NCBI RefSeq assembly: GCF_009765875.1
Contig: NZ_LMUP01000008.1
Span: forward strand, 363,776-427,775
Reading direction: 5' to 3'
Source of the DNA: Pedobacter sp. L105
GTDB taxonomy: Bacteria > Bacteroidota > Bacteroidia > Sphingobacteriales > Sphingobacteriaceae
DNA: 64,000 nt
The notes under the pieces were generated by a model that was given only the letters and a program-made list of their open reading frames with translations, had not been told where the DNA came from and ran no database searches. The first letter of the stretch is position 1. Each line of letters begins with the position of its first letter. Of this stretch, positions 59,593 to 64,000 are shown piece after piece. A program made the position numbers and the translations under genes.

Positions 59593-60756
59593 TTAATTAT
59601 CATTTAGTACTTTCTTATAGATCTTTTCTATCCGGTCAAGCGCATCTGTTAACTTAAATTTCTTTATCTGTTGAAAACCTTTCTTCAGCCATTCATTCCG
59701 TTGCGCTTCATTCAGTGTCAGGGCATCTTCCAGCACCGCTGCAGACTGTGCTGCCCAGTCTTCTTCCAGTTCTTCTTTAACCGGTTTGGCAGCAATCAAA
59801 AAAGCAGCCTCACCTGCCACTTCCAGCATCGGAGCTTCATTGGTTGTCACTACTACAGTACCAGAAGCCATTGCTTCAGCGATAGGCCAGCCAAATCCTT
59901 CAGCTATAGATGGAAATAGAAAAACTGATGCTCCCGCATAAGCCAGCCGTACAGACTCGTCATCCACACCAGAAAAGAAGTGAATATCATTTTTATAAAG
60001 TGAAGCCTCCCATTTTTTTAATAATGATGCGGAAGCCTTCTGCCCGATAAGCACTAAGGGCAGTTGCTTTCCATATTTCTTTCGCCATTGATCATAAATG
60101 GCAATTACGCCAGTCCTGTTTTTATACCACTGGTTACCTCCAACATGGAGAATGTAACCCTGTATCAGGTCTAAATTAAAAGCTTTGCCCAGTGCAAGCC
60201 GCGAAGAAGTTACAGGCAAAGCAACATAAGCAGGGTTTAATCCATTATAAACCACCTCAGATCTTTTAGCAGGATGATCAAGGTAGATGGCCAGGTCCGC
60301 TTTTGTTTTTTCAGAAACCGAAATAAAATTCCTGCCCTGATTGTAACCCTGATGTATATAGGACTGATATTTAATACCAGTGGCCGATGTTATATTCTGC
60401 GGGTAAACACCCTTAGCCGAAGCCTGTGCTAAAAAATCATGACAATGAATCACATGCGGACGGTTTGCGACCAACGGCACATATGGCCCAAGAGCGTGAT
60501 CCGTCAACACATAGATAACGTCAGCGGTATGTTGTTTTATCTTTCGTTTTGCCTGCTGTGGGAATACCAGGTATTGGTCGATATATCCCAGCCATTTTTT
60601 TAAGCCATTTACCGGTACATTTCTAAACAATGGTTCTGGCCGCCAGACCTCCACCTCATGCCCACGACCCTGCATACCTTCCGCCAGCATATTGACAAAA
60701 CGGGGCATGCTCTGTGAGCCAAGAAACAAAGGATGAGCAAAAAAGACAATTTTCAT
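59593..60756 (-). CDS. Family 4 glycosyltransferase
   Basis: A 387-residue GT-B enzyme: start MKIVFFAHPLFLGSQSMPRF, HVGGNQWYKNRTGVIAIY at the C-terminal domain and the donor-site motif VFLFPSIAEGFGWPIAEAMASG with the E-x7-E pair. It would add one sugar of the exopolysaccharide repeat unit. It lies 20 bases after the polymerase-like gene. Confidence 0.9.
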   Translation of the reverse strand: MKIVFFAHPLFLGSQSMPRFVNMLAEGMQGRGHEVEVWRPEPLFRNVPVNGLKKWLGYIDQYLVFPQQAKRKIKQHTADVIYVLTDHALGPYVPLVANRPHVIHCHDFLAQASAKGVYPQNITSATGIKYQSYIHQGYNQGRNFISVSEKTKADLAIYLDHPAKRSEVVYNGLNPAYVALPVTSSRLALGKAFNLDLIQGYILHVGGNQWYKNRTGVIAIYDQWRKKYGKQLPLVLIGQKASASLLKKWEASLYKNDIHFFSGVDDESVRLAYAGASVFLFPSIAEGFGWPIAEAMASGTVVVTTNEAPMLEVAGEAAFLIAAKPVKEELEEDWAAQSAAVLEDALTLNEAQRNEWLKKGFQQIKKFKLTDALDRIEKIYKKVLNDN

Positions 60757-60776
60757 TGATAGAATGTGTTTATGGC

Positions 60777-62165
60777 TTATGCCGGTTTCAAATATTGTTT
60801 AACTGCTAAAGGCTGCGTATCGGTTAACTTCGTTTTATCCTCCGCTCCTTCAGCTATATCTCTTGTTTTTCCATTCATAGATGCAAAAATGAGCCCGCCG
60901 ATCAGAATGCTAAAGCCCAGGTTAGTTGGTTGCGCCCATTGTCCCTGAGGAATTAATAACAAACCATAACTAACCAACATCCAGGGTAACATGTCCCCCT
61001 TCACCATCCGGAAATAACTGGCAATAAACATTTTTACGCTCAAAGCCACTCTGATAAAAATTACAGACAAGCCAATTAGAGTGCCCATTTCACCAATTAC
61101 CCGACCCCATTCCTCTTCAGAAATCAGGAAAGTTCTGCTCCCTGTAAGCAGCATACTGCCCACATTGGTGCCCATTCCTAAACCATAACCAAAAAAAGGT
61201 TGCTCGGCAGAATTAGATACTGCCTTAACCATCAGGCCAATATAACGGTCACCCAGTGTTCCATTTAAACCGCCTTCACTATCGGCGGCATTTGTAAAGC
61301 GCTGAAAGAACGCATCCGTTGCAGTCTGAAAAAAGCTAACCTTACTCAATATGAGTAGTACAAGCGCAAACCCAACTATCGCAAAAATCATCCGCATTAA
61401 ATTTGCGGGCTTGCGAACTACAGAAACCATCATAAAGATCAGGATCACGCCCAAAAAAAAGGTCAGACTTCTGCTGATGGATAGTGGTATAGCAGCAATC
61501 AACGCAATAGTTGCAGCGTACATCAGTAATTTATTAGTTCCTTTCGGATTTAACCAAAAATAGAACAGAAAACTACCCGTTAATGCAAAGAAAAGGTGTG
61601 TACCATTTGTAAAAGAGAACGTTCCAGGCGGCCGGAAAAATCCATTGGCACCGCTAAAGCCTCCACCAGCAAGGTCGCCACCAATTCCCCGATTTACAAA
61701 AGAAGTTTGAGGGCTGTAAAACTGCAAGGCTATTAATACAGCCATAGGCAAGGCCATCCACAATAAGGCCCGGCCCATATCAAGAACATCATCACGGTCA
61801 AATATCCGACCTATCACCCAAATCAACGGAAAATGGATCAGGAACACTCTTGCCCCAAACAAGGCTACTAACAGATTACCATGGCCAAATATCAAAGCTG
61901 TAAAAACAGAAATAATAGTTAGCCAGACCATTACTTTTAAGTAGGGAGAAGAAGGCAAATCACCCCGGTTCCAAATTTTATAGATCAACCAGATCGCAAC
62001 CGGGTCTCGCACAATCAGCAAAGGAGTCGCAGCGGCTGGCAACACCCACTTTCTGAGGGCTCCTTCAAAAATAATCAGGAAAAAATATATCCATACCCCT
62101 CTCTTCAACCAGAGGTCCGGATCTGTTTTTACCTTTCTTTTATATATTGCTTTATTATTCTGCAT
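60777..62165 (-). CDS. Wzy/O-antigen-ligase-like membrane protein
   Basis: A 462-residue protein with about 11 membrane helices. It has a large periplasmic loop with NGFFRPPGTFSFTNGTHLFF and a second with GLNGTLGDRYIGLM, followed by PFFGYGLGMGTNVGSMLLTG. This pattern is found in Wzy polymerases and WaaL ligases, which work on undecaprenyl-linked glycans in the periplasm. As the only such gene here, polymerase is more likely. It overlaps the adjacent GT4 gene by 11 bases. Confidence 0.78.
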   Translation of the reverse strand: MQNNKAIYKRKVKTDPDLWLKRGVWIYFFLIIFEGALRKWVLPAAATPLLIVRDPVAIWLIYKIWNRGDLPSSPYLKVMVWLTIISVFTALIFGHGNLLVALFGARVFLIHFPLIWVIGRIFDRDDVLDMGRALLWMALPMAVLIALQFYSPQTSFVNRGIGGDLAGGGFSGANGFFRPPGTFSFTNGTHLFFALTGSFLFYFWLNPKGTNKLLMYAATIALIAAIPLSISRSLTFFLGVILIFMMVSVVRKPANLMRMIFAIVGFALVLLILSKVSFFQTATDAFFQRFTNAADSEGGLNGTLGDRYIGLMVKAVSNSAEQPFFGYGLGMGTNVGSMLLTGSRTFLISEEEWGRVIGEMGTLIGLSVIFIRVALSVKMFIASYFRMVKGDMLPWMLVSYGLLLIPQGQWAQPTNLGFSILIGGLIFASMNGKTRDIAEGAEDKTKLTDTQPLAVKQYLKPA

Positions 62166-63405
62166 TTAACCCGCTTAACTCTGCTACAATTTGATCTCCA
62201 TAGCCTTTCCACGTATATTTTGCCGAATGAATCTTTGCTTTTTGCCCCATAATCTTCGTTGTTTCACGGTTATTGACATACCAGTTTAATTTTTCTGCGA
62301 TAGCTTCCGGTGAACGGATGGGCACAAGAAAGCCTGTTTCTCCATCGATGATTAAATCCTCACCACCAGTATTTGGCGTGATCAGCAAGGGCAAACCCTG
62401 GCTCATGGCCTCCTGCATTACCAGCGCACGGCCTTCCACAATTGAAGGCAGACAAAAAACATCACAGCTTCTCATCAGTTCCAATACTTGCGCATTCGGA
62501 CGGCCTCTTTCATAAGTAAAATTCGAAAGCTCACTTTTATAAAATTCAAGAGGGGCAATTAAAGAGCCCATTACTACCAATTCAATTTTTTTAGGATCTA
62601 ACATCTTAACGGCTGCAAAAAGATCTCCTAAGCCCTTCCTCTGTCCCAGGGAACCAGCAAAGAGCACCCTCAAAGGGCGGCTGGTATCCAGATCTTCCGG
62701 TACTTCGGTCATGGACCTGGCTTCCGGCGATCCAAAGGGCGACATAATCAGCTGTTTTCCTTCAGCCCAGGCAGGTAGGGAATCCAAAACAAATTTCCCG
62801 GGTCCTACAACCACATCGGCCAGCTCCAGCTCTCGTGTTTTACGTTCCAATTTCTCTTTAGAATCGTTAATAGCCCCACCCAGCGTAGTCACCCAGGCAG
62901 GTAAACGTTCAGCCTCTTCAAACATTAAACCTCTCAGTGTTTCCCAATAAGCAATTGGCAGATCATATATACATTTTAACCCCAATGCTTTAGCTCGGGT
63001 AAATGTTTCTAACGCCCCGTCTTCATAAGCGTAAACGGCATCTACATCCTGCTGATGAAGTAAAACCGACAGGTATGCGGCTGTAGCCTTATCCAGGTCA
63101 CCATATACTTTATCAACACTGGCAAAACCAGTTTCATGTGCAATTGCACCTTTAAATCCTATTTTAGGCAAAATATTGCGTGATAATTCCAGCAAAGGCC
63201 GGGTATGAATATTGGCGAAATTAACAGGATAAGACCTTCTGATAAATTCTTTACGCAATTTTTGCGGCAAGATGCTCACCAGAAAGCTATCCGGATCCAT
63301 AGCCAGGGTGGTACAAAATTTAGCCAGTACTCCCGCCGCTTCAAATGACGAGATCACTGCTCTGACGTTTCGGTTCCCCGTAGGATGCGTTACAACAATT
63401 TTCAT
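62155..63405 (-). CDS. Family 4 glycosyltransferase
   Basis: A 416-residue GT-B enzyme. Start MKIVVTHPTGNRNVRAVISSFE, LFAGSLGQRKGLGDLFAAVK and the GT4 donor-site CDVFCLPSIVEGRALVMQEAMSQG with GGEDLIIDGETGFLVPI. Its N-terminal domain is similar to those of colanic-type transferases. It is coupled to the polymerase-like gene by an 11-base overlap and follows the acyltransferase gene by 13 bases. Confidence 0.9.
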   Translation of the reverse strand: MKIVVTHPTGNRNVRAVISSFEAAGVLAKFCTTLAMDPDSFLVSILPQKLRKEFIRRSYPVNFANIHTRPLLELSRNILPKIGFKGAIAHETGFASVDKVYGDLDKATAAYLSVLLHQQDVDAVYAYEDGALETFTRAKALGLKCIYDLPIAYWETLRGLMFEEAERLPAWVTTLGGAINDSKEKLERKTRELELADVVVGPGKFVLDSLPAWAEGKQLIMSPFGSPEARSMTEVPEDLDTSRPLRVLFAGSLGQRKGLGDLFAAVKMLDPKKIELVVMGSLIAPLEFYKSELSNFTYERGRPNAQVLELMRSCDVFCLPSIVEGRALVMQEAMSQGLPLLITPNTGGEDLIIDGETGFLVPIRSPEAIAEKLNWYVNNRETTKIMGQKAKIHSAKYTWKGYGDQIVAELSGLNAE

Positions 63406-63418
63406 AATTTTCTATTAT

Positions 63419-64000
63419 CTATCCAATTAACCATGCCCTGTTTGCCGCCAGGAATTCACATGGATCATAATTCAGTTCTTCAACCCTTTTTTTAGCAATC
63501 GGAACAGCAGGTACACCTACAACAATAGCTCCCGGTGCAACCGACTTACTCACTACAGCTCTGGCACCAACTACGGCACCTCTCCCAATCGTAACTCCCG
63601 GAAGGATCATTGATCCGGTTCCAATCCAGGCGTAATCTTCTATAATGACTTTCCCTTTTACGTGTTTCCACTCCGGATCAGAAACATCATGTGAAGCAGT
63701 AATAATCTCTACCCCATCGTTAATGCAAACCTTATCCCCAATAATAACTTCATCATGCAGGGCGATATTTACCCTGCCTAAAAAAGACTGGCTGCCAATA
63801 GTCAGGTTACTTTTATGCCCGTCTACTTTCACCTCGCCAATCTCTGCACGCTCATGTATCTTCGCGCCTTTTCTTACCAGCCCTGAACGCTTCCTGTTCC
63901 GCTTCGATAAAGAAGACAACAACATTATCCTTTTAGCCCAGGCCTTATAAAACTGTTTCGAAGTGACCGGAAATTTAGCCCTGTTTTTCCATAAAAATCC
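63419..64000 (-). CDS. Hexapeptide-repeat acyltransferase (5' end beyond window)
   Basis: Left-handed beta-helix acyltransferase: LTIGSQSFLGRVNIALHDEV, ASHDVSDPEW with the candidate catalytic His, DYAWIGTGSMILPGVTIGRG and AVVGARAVVSKSVAPG. An ATG at 63925 would give 168 residues, but the frame stays open through the window edge with 25 more codons (ending KQFYKAWAKRI before that Met), so I treat it as partial at its 5' end. It modifies a sugar of the exopolysaccharide. It is the first visible gene of the cluster, which must continue to the right. Confidence 0.8.
   Translation of the reverse strand, partial: GFLWKNRAKFPVTSKQFYKAWAKRIMLLSSLSKRNRKRSGLVRKGAKIHERAEIGEVKVDGHKSNLTIGSQSFLGRVNIALHDEVIIGDKVCINDGVEIITASHDVSDPEWKHVKGKVIIEDYAWIGTGSMILPGVTIGRGAVVGARAVVSKSVAPGAIVVGVPAVPIAKKRVEELNYDPCEFLAANRAWLIG

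Noticed and set aside
1..64000. CRISPR array, prophage, insertion sequence, rRNA or tRNA genes
   Set aside because: No regularly spaced repeats, transposase, integrase or phage protein, and no cloverleaf or rRNA-like stretch was noticed; a tRNAscan and Infernal run would settle the RNA genes.

Overview
The window looks like a chromosomal segment of a Bacteroidota bacterium of the family Sphingobacteriaceae, most likely Pedobacter or a close relative. This rests on family content (DUF4292 lipoprotein, EnvC-like M23 protein, tandem TatA, SHNLRAP-type histidine kinases, a TreY-MalQ fusion, WcaI/WcaF-type exopolysaccharide genes), on AT-rich spacers, on the near absence of Shine-Dalgarno sites, and on promoter boxes of the Bacteroidota type (TTG, about 20 bases, TAnnTTTG). 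No rRNA, tRNA, CRISPR array, insertion sequence, integrase or phage gene was seen. Genus assignment is inference.

Layout. (1) 1-10085, minus strand: a run of housekeeping and envelope genes (amidohydrolase, FabK/nitronate monooxygenase-like enzyme, acylphosphatase, Wzx-like flippase, dUTPase, TPR protein, DUF4292 lipoprotein, EnvC-like activator, two TatA proteins, GatA) and the first 20 codons of another exported protein. (2) 10136-12005: an ECF-like sigma factor with two tandem cupin proteins that look like anti-sigma factors. (3) 12182-15079, plus strand: rluF, rlmN, comF, followed by a duplicated 31-base motif, each copy leading into its own terminator hairpin. (4) 15369-23491: hybrid sensor kinase and glyA (minus), dxs (plus), glmS (minus), with a long perfect palindrome between glyA and dxs and a family of large hairpins between dxs and glmS. 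(5) 23794-32252, minus: glgX, treZ, a treY-malQ fusion and a DinB-like gene, an operon converting alpha-glucan to trehalose. (6) 32436-38333: lipoprotein esterase; then katE, an ankyrin protein, a 37-residue membrane protein, a PRC-barrel protein and a sensor kinase. (7) 38411-44574: the most unusual block, a possible chaperone-usher-like surface-fibre system: small subunit, PapD-like chaperone and large adhesin on plus, converging with a 956-residue outer-membrane barrel protein and its LuxR-type regulator on minus. (8) 44720-51706: FAD monooxygenase/aminotransferase pair, a kinase-regulator pair, a PAS protein ending after its phosphoacceptor helix, a methyltransferase and a small membrane protein. 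(9) 51757-64000, minus: an exopolysaccharide cluster (nucleotidyltransferase, initiating sugar-phosphate transferase, Wzi-like protein, five glycosyltransferases, two hexapeptide acyltransferases, Wzy/ligase-like protein) running off the right edge.

The genes work together mainly as envelope and surface modules: Tat export and septal hydrolase control on the left, surface fibres in the middle and exopolysaccharide on the right, with several sensory proteins between. The trehalose/glycogen operon and the katE island are stress-protection modules. All functions are read from family resemblance; no database search was run.
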